Source of the DNA: Byssothecium circinans
Taxonomy: Eukaryota > Ascomycota > Dothideomycetes > Pleosporales > Massarinaceae
Assembly: GCA_010015675.1 (NCBI GenBank)
Contig: ML977003.1
Span: forward strand, 492,440 to 556,439
Reading direction: 5' to 3'
DNA length: 64,000 nt
Part shown: one piece after another, positions 10,825-21,891 of the stretch
Position numbering within the stretch: position 1 is the stretch's first letter
Layout: the number at the start of each line of letters is the position of its first letter
Made by a program: the position numbers and the translations under genes
The notes under the pieces: model-generated
Told to the model about the DNA's origin: nothing
Databases searched by the model: none
The model's input: only the letters and a program-made list of their open reading frames with translations

Positions 10825-11287
10825 ATGGTGGGTTCAGCCCCCTTCAACAAAGACGTCCATCTAATATTTCTAGGCTCATCGCATAATAACCCAAGTCGTC
10901 TTCACCGGCGCTCGAATAATAGGACGCGCCGTCTCCGAATCATACCGTCAAGCCGCCGCGTCCCAGAAGTTTGCCGCCGCGAACCAGAAGAATGGAGGCG
11001 GAAGCACGTTTGCCTCCTCGAATATCACAATGGAGGAAGCATGCAAGATCCTGAACGTGGGGCCTTCGAAGATGGGGCAGATTGACCTGGAGTTTGTGTC
11101 GGAGCGGTTCAAGCGGCTATTCGACCTCAACGATCCGAAGAAAGGGGGCAGTTTCTACCTGCAGAGCAAGATATTACGAGCAAGAGAGCGCATTGAGCGG
11201 GAAGTGCAGGGCTACCAGCGCATGTCGGAACGAGAGGCAGAGCTGAAGGAGGGGTTCAAGCCAAAGTGGACAAAGGAGGAAAAGTGA
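10825..11287 (+). CDS. PAM16: PAM16/TIM16, inner-membrane import motor subunit
   Basis: Exon 1 is the start codon alone (10825-10827). Intron 10828-10873 (46 nt, GTGGGT..CTAG) follows, then exon 2 at 10874-11287; product 138 residues. The spliced N-terminus reads MAHRIITQVVFTGARIIGRA, the conserved PAM16 beginning and membrane-association segment. Next is SESYRQAAASQKFAAANQ, then a degenerate J domain (MEEACKILNVGP, FKRLFDLNDPKKGGSFYLQS, RARERIERE). The J-like domain lacks the HPD tripeptide, as in the family: PAM16 pairs with PAM18/TIM14 and holds it at the TIM23 channel to regulate mtHsp70. The one-codon first exon was chosen because no other ATG lies in frame before AHRII and because both splice signals are present. 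The family call is firm. Confidence 0.92.
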
Positions 11288-11983
11288 CGAGAATAGAGGA
11301 CGATCGCCTATGTCGCTTCGTATGAGAGACTGTTAAGACTTGCACTAGGTCGGCTGCCGGATCCATGCTCTCAACAAACAGTTCATTTGGATCTTCCGTG
11401 CATTAGAAGGCGTTTGGCATGGGCATAGCGTTTGGGCATCTGTGCTATTATACTGGGGAGCTGGCGAGTTCGCTGGAACAATTGCTTGAAGAGGCATGCT
11501 GGTATTAGGTTGCTTCTCCGCTCTCCGATGTACATATATCCGCTGTTTGACCATTGTTATGTCTACTGTATTATTCCAGACTGGTTCAAGGGTAACTTTG
11601 TACCAACACTCCAATGCACGACCACTCTCGAGGCATTGTCTAGTTTTATCAAGTTGGCTCTTGCCGTAGCAAAATCATGAGGAACAAAGCTCACAACCAA
11701 ACTCTGCAAAACCTATCCAAGGGTGATTCAGTACTTGATACTCTACCTAATCTTTGACGTTCAATAGCAACGCGAGTTCCGCCAGCCTTGTTCCCTTGCT
11801 GCTTTCACGTCGGCAGCAAGGCACGGGCCTTGGCGCGCTAGTGCCAAACACGAATTGAAAGCGCTGACGAATTTCTCCGCCCGCCTCGACCTCACCACCC
11901 TCGCTCGCTCTGCTCTGCTCGACAAGAGCCTTTTCCCACTCGTAGGGGTACCGCGCTCACGACAACCAAAGCAGGCCGTAGAC
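11288..11983. other. Intergenic, PAM16 3' end and TRF4 promoter
   Basis: About 700 bp between two rightward genes; nothing coding seen. It contains 11704-11720, a 17-mer also present at 35301-35317 (see findings). Confidence 0.55.
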
Positions 11984-14097
11984 ATGGCAGATTCACATCG
12001 CTCCAAGAGGCGGCCCCGCGATCAACGCGCCCGGCCGCCGCCCGTGTCGCTGGCAGATCGCGTCACGTTCAGCGGCGGCAACCAGAATGACAGCAGCGGC
12101 AGGACTGCAGGCAGCGAGCAGTTCACCTTCACGTCCGACAATCGCGCACCCCGATTCCCACCGTCAGGCCCTGCCGATGCGCAGGCGCGGGCACGCGGCG
12201 GGCGTAGGAAGCCGAACCGTGGCGGGGCAATGAACAGGAACAACGACCGCGACCACGACCGCAACCGTGACCGCGACCGCCGCGCCGGTGATTCTGCGTC
12301 CGATCCAGCTGGCGGCAGGAACGCCGCAAGCGCGCCTGGAAGGGGCAACTTCCACAACTCCAACAACTTCAGGCGCCAGGCTCCCCATGAGCGCGCTCTG
12401 CTGCAGTCCCGCGACGACAGAGTTGACGAGTCTTTTGTGAAGTTGGGTTCTAACAAGTTCAACCTAGACAACCTCGACCATCAATCCGATCAAAGCTCCT
12501 CAATGGACCTTGGCACTGACGACTCTGACTCTGATGACGGCGCTGCCGGAGGACGGGCCAAGGTTGCCCGCACGCAGTCTAATGGTCAGGCAGATGGCAA
12601 TTCGGTGCCCAAGTGGTCCAACCCCGACCCGTATACTGCCCTTCCGCCTCCCCAGATCGGAAAGAGGGTGGACGTTGTCGGACTCATCCGCAAGGCGAAG
12701 AACGATATTACCGAGAAGACAAACGGCACCAACGCCGTCGCCGCAAACCATGATTTTATATCGTTCGACCAAGAAGATGTTGTAGCGGCGCCGCTCAACC
12801 AGATACCTGCTCCTGCAGCCATGGCAGTCGCCCCCACAGCTCTTCATGGCAACGCAGGACCGTCGCGCAACAAGCAAGGTCGAAAACGCGCACGCGAGGA
12901 ATACGACGCGAGTGATATCGATTTGGTCTCGGAGACAATCGTCAAGCACTGGAGGCCGCCGCGCACTGGATCTACTCCCTGGGCTACCGGTGGCCGCTAT
13001 TCGCACTTTAAGCATGACCCTCTCAAATGGTAAGTTTCCCCTTCCGTCTGTCCATGTCATGCATGCTCACACCTCGCAGGCTCCGCAACGAGATGTATGA
13101 CTTCTACGAATCAATGACTCCTACACCCCACGAGTCCGGTGTCCGCTTGAATCTGCTTTATCGTATCAGGGATGTGTTGAGGTATTTCAAGTTGCAGCCT
13201 GGGGTATCAACAACCGTGGAATCTTTCGGCTCATTCCCCTCCGGGCTCTATTTACCCGCTGCCGACATGGACCTGGTCTACATTTCAACAAATCTTTATA
13301 CAGCCAACACGCCAGTTCTTCAGAGACCATCCTTCACCAAGCTCAAAAAAATGGGCGATCACCTTCAGGATCGTGGTCTTGCTGGAGCAGTGACTGTCAT
13401 CAGTAAAGCCAAGGTTCCGATCATCAAGTTCGTTGATCGATACACCGGCATACCGGTAGACATTTCGGTCGAGAACCGTTCCGGGCTGGATGCGCAGTTC
13501 TACTTTGCTCAATGGAAACGTGACTACCCGGATATGATGTTGTTGGTTGCTCTCGTCAAGCAGTTCCTTCTCATGCGTGACTTGAATGAGGTAAACACCG
13601 GAGGGCTCGGCGGCTTCAGTATCATCTGCCTGGCAGTCAACTTTATGCAACGCTCACCGAAAACGGAGGATGTCGGGCAGCTATTCCTCGACTTCCTGGA
13701 CTTTTACGGCAACAAGTTCGACATGAGAAAAGAGAGGCTCATCATGCGTCACCCCTATATCGTGCAAAAGGTAAGTCAGAAACGCTCGGGGTTTTGCAGG
13801 ACACTGGCTTACAGCTTCTAGGAGGCCCTAGGTCTAGATGGCAAACCAGAGAAGCTTGATCGACTTTCCATCCAAGACCCGAATAGGCCGGAGAACAACA
13901 TATCTGGCGGTTCTAGTGAGATCGCCACGATCTTCAAGCTGTTTCGGGGGGCACGTGCGCTGATCCTCCAACGCATGGACGAGATTCGCAACGGCACATA
14001 TTCCGGCAATAGCATTCTCGAAACAATTCTTGATGGGAACTACCAAATTTACCATGACTTCCGCTGGAAGCTCACTACGTGTCGCGCGTCATACTAG
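11984..14097 (+). CDS. TRF4: TRF4/Cid14-type non-canonical poly(A) polymerase
   Basis: Exons 11984-13029, 13080-13770 and 13822-14097 (introns of 50 and 51 nt, GTAAG donors); product 670 residues. The first ~330 residues are disordered and basic with Arg-Asp repeats (DRDHDRNRDRDRR) and glycine, a likely RNA-binding tail. The catalytic domain starts near residue 350 with LRNEMYDFYESMTPTPHE. The polymerase-beta-type nucleotidyltransferase motif ESFGSFPSGLYLPAADMDLV gives the GS pair and two metal-binding Asp (about 411-413); the third is in PVDISV (about 474). A PAP-associated domain follows (NTGGLGGFSIICLAVNFMQ). Such enzymes are the catalytic part of the nuclear TRAMP complex, adding short oligo(A) tails that send aberrant RNAs to the exosome. 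The start at 11984 is the first ATG in frame; membership of TRAMP is inferred from the family. Confidence 0.9.
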
Positions 14098-15664
14098 GCA
14101 ACATGGATGTGGTGAGGGAGCGATCTGTCCCTTCGCGTACGATACCTGTACGCAGCCTTTTTCGATGTGCGACTCACATCATCAGGGTGAAGGTACCTGT
14201 GCTGCATAACCATGGTCACACCTGGATTATATTCGATGCCAATCGATATTGACGACTAATTTCGGCACTTTCCCTATGTACGATGGCCGGTGACGGCCTT
14301 ACAACCCACGGTTTCCCCTCAAGGCGGCGTTTATAGACGGTTCTTGCGAGACTCTGGCGATTGCTTTGGCATCGTCGAGCTCATCGCACAGCTTTAGGGC
14401 GGACTCTGTTTTTTACTTTAGCGATACCCGAGAGCATCCTATGGCGTTCGGTGTGGACGACGACTCATCCCAACGGGCCTGTACTCACAGGATCCGTTGG
14501 ACCTCATCGATGGATACAGCATACTCATACCGTTGTCGCTCTCACGCGCCTTCCATGGGCGTGTCCCACGATGTCGTGTTACGGTCAAATCCTTCCCCGG
14601 ACGTCCAAACGGTGGTTCCCCTAATAGACGGTTCAAAAGTCCTTGTACTCTAGCTTTCATGACACTAATTTCCCCATTTTCACTTCTTCTCTGACCATTG
14701 CTCAAAGGGATTATTATTTCTCTTGACAGGTACTAATCATCACCCGGTGTGGGCTAGGAGATTAACAGGAGATATCGCTTGCTTGATGTCTTGGTTGAAA
14801 GATTTGGCTTTTGAAGCTGCTCCTGAACGAGCCTTCCTATATCGTAAGTATGCCCTTTCTCATTGAGTGACATGCCGATGGCATGCGCTTGAGGAGGAAG
14901 AAACGGCATGCTTTTGCTTGGATAGGTTTTGGTGGTATTCAGACGCAGGTGTTGCTGTGTGTGGTCTTTGGTCATGGAATTCGACATTGAGCTTGTCATG
15001 GAGAAACTCCATCCACAGCAGAATGACGTCCAGCCCCCTACTCGCCCCACAGGCGAAGCGGAGCCTCGCTCTCGTAGGGAGACAATATCAGGGAATGACT
15101 GCATAGGACGAGCTCATTCTTCTTAAGCAATGGGACCAAGGCGTTGTATCCCTCCTCGGATAGGTTTTGCAGAGAATCCCTTCACCCTACTTCTTGAGAG
15201 TTTGTCTAGAGCGAGAAGCTCTTTCTCGCACCTACTTTTTCTTGCTACACGACGGTAGACGTGCCGTTTACCAGAAGTTTGTGTTCGAGCGCACGTCATC
15301 GACCGATTGACGGCACAAGGGGCTCCGGCCGAGTCCCGGTTTGATCACTTAAGAGGCAGAACATGAAATATGAACATGGGAGGATGATGATCAATTACTC
15401 GAAATCTATGAGAAATCATGCTCCCTATCTACCATGGACAAAAAGAAACCGTCTGTCACAGCCCGTCGACCTCACCCGAAATTACTTATACAAAAAAACG
15501 CCACGGAAAGCAGAAAGGCCGACCGGTACATGGTTAAGCGCGCAGACTGCATCCCAGTCCCTATGGTATCACATATTTCCCCTCAGAATCCCGGCAGGTC
15601 GGTTGGGTTTTCAAGCGTGCGTGTAAGGATTAAACGACGGGAAGAAAACGCCATGCACATGTGT
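14098..15664. other. Intergenic between convergent genes
   Basis: About 1.57 kb between the 3' ends of TRF4 (+) and the LITAF-domain gene (-). The short ORFs here have no recognisable content. Longer than a pair of 3' UTRs needs, but I see no RNA gene or repeat in it. Confidence 0.55.
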
Positions 15665-16454
15665 TTAAGAGTGGATATGGACCTCCGTGGTACCGCTCTT
15701 ATGCCATGTAGCGAGCAAGACACCGCACTTTCCGCACTTGTGCTGGACGTCCTTGAGCGAGTTCATGGCATAGGGGATGCAGCCCAAGCAGGCGAAGCAA
15801 CAGAGACCGAGAGCCCATGCGCTGGTTCATAGAGTCAGCTTCTTCCGTTCCATTCACTACGCGATCCAGGTCCACAAGATCGCGGCGAAAGGTATGAACT
15901 CACTGTGTGGTATTTCCCGTCTCGTACGAAATATTCGTCATAGCGCGCTGACCGCAAGCCGGGCAATCAGCAGGCGAAGGCCCCCTGTTCAGCGAAGCAA
16001 TGGGCGTGGCGTTCTGGTACACGGTGCCGCTCTGCTGCTGAGGAGGCATGCCGGGGTTTCCTGCTACTAATCCGGGGTGCTGGGGCTGGCCGGGCAGCGC
16101 GTAGCCTTGGTGCTGTTGGGGCGGCGGCGAGCCACCGAAGGTTTGCTGCGGTTGTTGAGGCTGCGCGTGCATCTGGTTCTGCTGGAATTGGGGCTGGTTC
16201 GGGTCTTGGTGGTAGACGGGGGGTTGTTGCCCGGTCACGTCTGGGGATTGGGGGTATTGGTTCATGGGGACTTTATATGTATATGTTAGTTGGGAGGATT
16301 CAGCTTCAGAGGCGCCGTCTCGTGTTGAGGCGTTGGAGAGGCTGAGGTTCGTGTTGTGACGGGGCAGTTTGCTTTGCATGTATGCGCGAGCTGGGGTTGA
16401 AGCTCATGGGAAACATGAGAATTGAGAGGGTAACTCACCACCTTGCTTCTCCAT
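15665..16454 (-). CDS. LITAF-domain membrane-associated zinc protein
   Basis: Minus-strand exons 16454-16439 (16 nt), 16390-15904 and 15821-15665; introns of 48 nt (GTGAGT..CAG) and 82 nt (GTGAGT..CAG with GCTGAC); product 219 residues, beginning MEKQGARAYMQSKLP. The middle is rich in Gln, Pro and Gly. The C-terminal ~70 residues form a LITAF (SIMPLE-like) domain: first zinc knuckle DCPACGQ (about 150), then a Cys-rich hydrophobic stretch HAWALGLCCFACLGCIPYAM that inserts in one leaflet, then the second knuckle KCGKCG (about 195) and a short TEVHIHS tail. Only the spliced form brings both CxxC pairs together. LITAF proteins sit on the cytosolic face of endosomes/lysosomes and act in ESCRT-linked trafficking in animals; the fungal role is unknown. 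ESCRT-II VPS22 lies 3.3 kb away, probably by coincidence. Confidence 0.88.
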
Positions 16455-17733
16455 TGCGACGGTATTAGAGTGTAGAGAGCGAGAAATGCGTCTAGCAGAA
16501 AAAAGTTGTCGTTCCTGGATATACAAAAAAGGTAAGGGGAAAGGGAGCCTTGAAGACAAAGGACTGAAAGTAAAGTGGGAAAAGTTGGGAGCTGAAAGCG
16601 GGAGATTGGGCAGATGCAGGAGATGGAGACACGGCGTCGCTTTTTATCGAGAGGCTTTGGGGGCGCACAACCCTAAGGGGCCAAGTCAAAAGTCGAAGTG
16701 AAGGACTCATGGCGAGAAGCACAGCCCTCGAATGCACTCTTGCGAAGCTGTCATAGGCCAGATGGACGCCCTCGCCCCGCGTTCACGGTCAGCTGGGGGC
16801 CGTGCGCCTTTCACGGCCTTCGAACAGTCGTGGCGATCACGGTTCCAAAGCGCTTCAGCCTCAGCTCCCAGGCTCTTTGGGAGGTTCAAACCGCTGATTG
16901 AAAGGAAATCGGGGCAGGGCATGGCGAGGCCAAGCTTCTCATTTCCTATTACCGCCTAATGCATGCACGCTCATGCCTGGCGGTCAACTTCTTGCACCTC
17001 TTCGTACCATGGACGACCTCGTATTATAGCCGCGCCTAGACTACGCCTCGCATTCAATGCGGTCCCCATGTGCAGTTTTCTGCTGCGTCCGTGTTTGATG
17101 TTGCCAATTCTTCACTGAAGAATTGCTGCATGTTGTAGGAATGTCGCCAGTGATGTGGTCTGAAGATTGGCGTCGATTTAGGGCTGTGCTGCCGCTTGAA
17201 GAGCGCTAACTAAGATATCGATGCCGCTGCCAAAAGCTTTCTCAGGCATGGGTTTGCGCAGCGGCCAGACGTGATTGGCTGTTCCTTGCAGCAGCCCGCT
17301 TTGCTATTTTTGAAACCGAACTCTCGTGTTAACCCTGTACCTCTGCCAACATGGAACAACGCATCCTGATGAGGCACCGTCTCGTGGAGTACAAGAGGTC
17401 AGCATTGATGTGGTTATTAAAAGGTAGCTGCTCTATGTGAAGTTCTGTGTCTCTGCCAGATTCCTGACGGGGACCTTAACGCAGGACTGCTACTCCCGGC
17501 TTTACAACCCCGCGAGAGGTGCCATCGTGAAGATGCACAACCTTTGAAGAGTTAGGGGTCCGATAGTCGAATTCTCAGTGACCAGTGCAGGGAGCAGCAG
17601 CAACATTTTCGATGAACAGATCAGGTTGCAAGCCGTACAATTTGCCCCACGTTGCAGGGCCTGATGTTGTTTCTCCTGTGGAATGGAGGCGAACCGAATG
17701 CGATTGACCGGAAACGCACGGCCACTCGAGGCT
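16455..17733. other. Intergenic, LITAF-gene promoter and AAR2 3' region
   Basis: About 1.28 kb between two leftward genes. No ORF with family resemblance and no clear RNA gene. The part next to 16455 should be the promoter of the LITAF-domain gene. Confidence 0.5.
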
Positions 17734-19032
17734 TCAGTATCGCGTATCCATATCGTCAAGATCCACGTCGTCCTCCGACTGGCCGTCCGCACCTTCAGTG
17801 GTGTCGTCGTTCAACTCTTTCCACTGTGCGGGCGTCAACTCGACAACAGCGGGCGCGTATTCACCAGCTTCATCGTCCTTGTCAACCCCATTCATATCCA
17901 TCTCCACCCGCTCTCCGTCTTCAAGTTCGAGCATACCACGTTTCACATAAGTCGTATCGTCCAAATCCCAGCCAAAGTCCTTTTGTAAAAAATCTTGTAG
18001 CTCTTCGAATGCTTCGACGATCTCCGTCTTCCTCTTGCCTTCAAATTCGTCCAAGTCCTTGCGAAATTTTCGAAGAAGTGGTTTGAGAAACCCTCCATCT
18101 TGTTCCTGGAGGTCAAACATGGCAGCCTCCATGTCGGAGCAGTGAGCAAGTTGCAGGCGCAATGTCTTCAGCAGCTCGTAGAAAAGGCTGAACCGCTCCT
18201 CTATGGCTTGTCGACAGGTCAACAACAGTGTCAGCAACCGTTTCCACTGTTCGAGGCAGGAGTTGTTGTTCAGCGTGAGCACCATCAAGAAGCAGAACTG
18301 TACCTCTCCCAGTATCTCAAATTGTCGACTTCTCATGTCCTTGCTCTGGCCGTACTTGTCGATCAGCTCTCCGAGCGCCCACGAGCGGTCCTGCGCCGCC
18401 TCTGTCCGCTCTCTCCCAGTCGCACCTTCCCTCCATGTTCGCTTGAGATCGACTGGCAAAAAATTGAGCTCCTGTTCTGGATGCAATATGTTGTTGCTCG
18501 ACTCCAGACCCGGTATGTTTTCCAGATCCTGCGCGGCGGATGATGCAGAACTCAAGCTCCAGTGATCTGGGCGAAGGCCATTTATTCGCGAAAGTAGTGT
18601 TGGTGTTATCCGCGAGGTGAGTTGACTCCAGTCTGACGATTCCTCCACTGCATCATCGTCCTCCTTCGTCTCCCCCGACTTCACCGTCTGTCGATACGGC
18701 GTCAATCCATCGTTCCAGATACTCCCAAGATTTGCCCTCCATCTCAGCACTTCCGAGCCCGACGTCTCCGCGACCAAATCTTCATTCCGCGAATCCCACC
18801 TCTTGATAAAAACTTGCGGTGAGCCAGCCCCAGGAGAAACGTAGAACCAGGCACCGTGTCTCACGGCGAGGGAAGCGTCGCTGGCGGCAAAGATGAAATG
18901 CAGACCGGGTGGAACATTCTTGACACCACGAAAACGTGGTGTTGTCGTGAAGGATAGCAGGTCGATACCGCCAAGGGCCGTGGGCGGAAGGTCGAGTAAC
19001 AACACACAGTGCGTCTGTGTCGCGGGGTCCAT
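17734..19032 (-). CDS. AAR2: AAR2, U5 snRNP assembly factor
   Basis: Single exon, 432 residues. The N-terminal beta-sandwich part carries the hallmark string LLLDLPPTALGGIDLLSFTTT followed by FRGVKNVPPGLHFIF. Next come the SSDWSQLTSRITPTLLSRI segment and a helical C-terminal domain (WALGELIDKYGQSKD, RSRQFEILGEVQFCFLMVLT, QWKRLLTLLLTC, DLQEQDGGFLKPLLRKF). It ends in a very acidic tail. AAR2 binds Prp8 in the cytoplasm and blocks early Brr2 loading during U5 snRNP biogenesis. Length and domain order match fungal AAR2. The start MDPATQTH at 19032 directly precedes conserved sequence. The gene diverges from VPS22 over about 760 bp. Confidence 0.93.
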   Translation of the reverse strand: MDPATQTHCVLLLDLPPTALGGIDLLSFTTTPRFRGVKNVPPGLHFIFAASDASLAVRHGAWFYVSPGAGSPQVFIKRWDSRNEDLVAETSGSEVLRWRANLGSIWNDGLTPYRQTVKSGETKEDDDAVEESSDWSQLTSRITPTLLSRINGLRPDHWSLSSASSAAQDLENIPGLESSNNILHPEQELNFLPVDLKRTWREGATGRERTEAAQDRSWALGELIDKYGQSKDMRSRQFEILGEVQFCFLMVLTLNNNSCLEQWKRLLTLLLTCRQAIEERFSLFYELLKTLRLQLAHCSDMEAAMFDLQEQDGGFLKPLLRKFRKDLDEFEGKRKTEIVEAFEELQDFLQKDFGWDLDDTTYVKRGMLELEDGERVEMDMNGVDKDDEAGEYAPAVVELTPAQWKELNDDTTEGADGQSEDDVDLDDMDTRY

Positions 19033-19790
19033 TCTAGAGAGGTGGAACGCCCCTTCGAACCTCGTGTGGCGGAAAATCTTGACGAGAGCTCCCGACCCTA
19101 CTCGGGAAGACGCACCGCAAAAACAATATATATGCGTCTCATCAAAAACTGCAGGTGCGTGGGGATGCCTGGCTTGGCTGCAACCGTTTGGAGTCTTGTT
19201 TGCAATGGAAACGGCTGCCTGCAGTGAGTGAGAGTATAGAAAGTAATGAGTTCAGAATCGGATAGCGTTGAGTACTGCGTTAGGGCGATACGTCAAGTCT
19301 AATGCACTCTTTAATAAGATTCGAGCTCTGATCCGCTGCAATCGTAGATGGGACCTCTGGGAGCGGCCTTATAGCGGGCAAACTCGATAACCACTGCTCC
19401 GTAGCAACATCCATGCTGCATCATTTGCGAGGTTTCATTCGTTGGGAGCACTCCCGAGGTTGTGTCCACCTCCGGTCTAGCTCCCCATTACATCCGACGT
19501 CTTTTCCATTCGCGACATCTGGAGTTTGATCTGTGGTAGAGTGGAGTGGTGTTTCTACACAGAACGGTAATCATCAGCGGGTTCTAGAAGAGATCTACCG
19601 AGGAATGTGTCACCGTTGTTCTTGTTCTCAATCAATACCCCGCGACGGAGACACCCTTCACTGCCTACCGAGATTCTACAGCAGCGATCCTTGATCAGTC
19701 ACCTCGCTGAACACTCGCCGCATCTTTCCACCACCACCGCAGTCAACGTCTCAGAAGCTCCGCGAGCCTCACTCCAAGTCCCAATCCATC
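19033..19790. promoter_or_regulatory. Divergent promoter region AAR2 / VPS22
   Basis: 758 bp separate the two start codons, so both promoters lie here. No TATA box stands out; the part next to VPS22 is C/T-rich, common for fungal housekeeping promoters. Confidence 0.5.
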
Positions 19791-20585
19791 ATGGACCGCC
19801 GTCGGACTCCCGGCCTCTCCTCGCTCACCACCTCGCGCCTCCAAACACATCACTACACTGCCCATGGCACCGCCCTCCGCACGCGCAATGCCGAAACCCT
19901 GCAAACCCAGCTCTCCGTCTTCCAATCGCTCCTCCACAACTTCGCCCTCACCCACTCCAAGGACATACGCGCCAACCCCGAGTTCCGTGCCGAGTTCGCG
20001 CGCATGTGCAGCGCACTCAACATAGACTTTCTCGCGTCATCATATCACAAGGACAACAAAGACAGCGGAGGCAAGGACGGAAGCAGCATATGGACACAAC
20101 TTCTAGGCGGCAGCGTGAATGATTTCTATTTCAACCTGGGCGTGCTCATCGTAGAAGAGTGTCGGGCGACGAGGTCGGAGAATGGTGGATTGATCAGTAT
20201 CACCGATCTGCGGACACGGATAGAGAAAGGTCGGTCCGGGATTCTCGGCGCCTCGCTCAGCGTAACAGACGACGATATCAAGCGTGCGGTAGACTCGCTC
20301 GCGCCGCTCGGATCCTGTTTTTCCATGATGAAGATTGGGCATAGAAGTCTTATACGGAGCGTGCCCAAGGAATTGAACACTGACCAGAGTACCGTGCTAG
20401 AGGCGATACAGCTCCTAGGCTATGTGACGGTGAGCATGCTGCAGGTCAATCTGGACTGGGAACGGCCGAGGGCTCATGCCGTAGTGGAGGATCTGATGGC
20501 GGATTCTTTGGTGTGGGTTGACTGCCAGGCGGGGGAGAATGAGTATTGGAGCCCGGCTTTTATCAGTTGGGGAGGGAATATGTGA
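19791..20585 (+). CDS. VPS22: ESCRT-II subunit VPS22/SNF8
   Basis: Single exon, 264 residues. Begins MDRRRTPGLSSLTTSRL, as in EAP30/SNF8 proteins. An N-terminal helical hairpin follows (TLQTQLSVFQSLLHNFALTH, IRANPEFRAEFARMC), then two winged-helix domains (FYFNLGVLIVEECRATRSENGGLI; the second ending WVDCQAGENEYWSPAFIS). VPS22 forms the Y-shaped ESCRT-II core with VPS36 and two VPS25 copies on endosomes and links ESCRT-I to ESCRT-III in multivesicular-body sorting; it is also needed for ambient-pH (PacC/Rim) signalling in fungi. Length matches the family (about 230-260). The frame stays open upstream, but the family N-terminus sets this start. Confidence 0.94.
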   Translation: MDRRRTPGLSSLTTSRLQTHHYTAHGTALRTRNAETLQTQLSVFQSLLHNFALTHSKDIRANPEFRAEFARMCSALNIDFLASSYHKDNKDSGGKDGSSIWTQLLGGSVNDFYFNLGVLIVEECRATRSENGGLISITDLRTRIEKGRSGILGASLSVTDDDIKRAVDSLAPLGSCFSMMKIGHRSLIRSVPKELNTDQSTVLEAIQLLGYVTVSMLQVNLDWERPRAHAVVEDLMADSLVWVDCQAGENEYWSPAFISWGGNM

Positions 20586-21891
20586 GGGGTGGAGTGAAAA
20601 GTATGTTGGTATTGTTTGGAAAGCATGTATGTGATACCCGGCAATGAAGCCAAAACTATAATAAGAGATAGAATTTCAATTTCCTCCATATCATACAGTC
20701 ATGTGTCTAAAGTTTGGACACGCCCCTCATGGATTTCAGCCTTGAAAGTACCCCCAAACTCCTGTTCTGCCACTGTAGCGCTGAAAAGGACGCTATAGAG
20801 GCTAACGAACCACAGTCTCAAGCAAGCTGGGCCTCAGTACCAATACATATCCTGCAGCTACGAAGTCTCACTGGCATGTGCTCTCGAAAGCGAAAGACTT
20901 GTCGGAGGCAGACGTTGTGCACATGAGGATTCGTGACCAGTGACCGTCTTTCGAGCCACCGTTGACAGACATTCGCATCTTTCGAGGATTTATGACGAAA
21001 ACGCAGTCACCAGTCGAGCCACGTTCACCCTGTGGCTCGCCGATCTCCAATCACAAGGCCTGGGACGGCGATGCTTTTATGTCATAGCATTGATGCGAAA
21101 GTCTCGATTCTGATGTCAAGCAGGGAAATCCAGCATGCTGGAAACTTTTATGGAGGTGGTGCTGCCGTATTTGCCGTGCGGATGAATTCATAATGTAGAT
21201 GTGCAAAAGTGACGTCACGGCCTTTTGTACCTGAAGAACGACGCGGTTGAGTTACATATAACGCTAGAAAGGGTAGAAGGAGTCTAATAAATCCTAGGCT
21301 CAAACATCGTACGTCTAAGATGTCTTCGCATCTCTAACCGAATATTCGATGTGCCCGGGGGCCATCATCGCAACGACGGCGAGAGTGGAAACAAGCTCTC
21401 GCACGCGAAAACCAAGCTTTCGAGCGTTCCGCATCCGTGCGTTTCACAGACCTCGACCCGTCCATCCTGCCCTCAAAGGCTCAAAACGGAATTTGGCCCT
21501 CGTCATGGGCCGGGATGGCAGGGACTTCAGCCTGTTTTGTGTGGCTGTAGCGCGTCCACTGATCCACGAAAGTATGATGCCGTTGCAGAAGGATGGCATT
21601 GTGGACAATGCCGTGCGTGCTTAAATGGGTATATATGGAGGAGAGGTAGGGTGTCGCTGTATTTTCTTCTTCTTTACTCTCATCTTCAACTCAATCGGTC
21701 CCAAAATCAAGTGAGTGTGAAGGGCGCTGTTGTCCACGCCACACGAGTTTGTTTGTTTGCTACTTCCTGTGGCACAACTACGTCAGTCCCCCTTCCCTCT
21801 CCTCCTCTTCCTCTCAACCCAAACCCAGCTGACACCCTCCCAGCATCCCCATCCCCATCCCCATCACTCTCTCACGAACCCCATCACAACA
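20586..21891. other. Intergenic, PAP2-gene promoter and leader
   Basis: 1.3 kb between two rightward genes. The 200 bp before the PAP2 ATG are C/T-rich with repeated CCCCATC units just before the start, probably the leader. A GTGAGT at 21711 could be the donor of a 5'-UTR intron; I cannot show it. Otherwise nothing recognised. Confidence 0.5.

Noticed and set aside
14754..15104. 116-codon minus-strand ORF between TRF4 and the LITAF-domain gene
   Set aside because: No recognisable domain and no supporting splice or start context.
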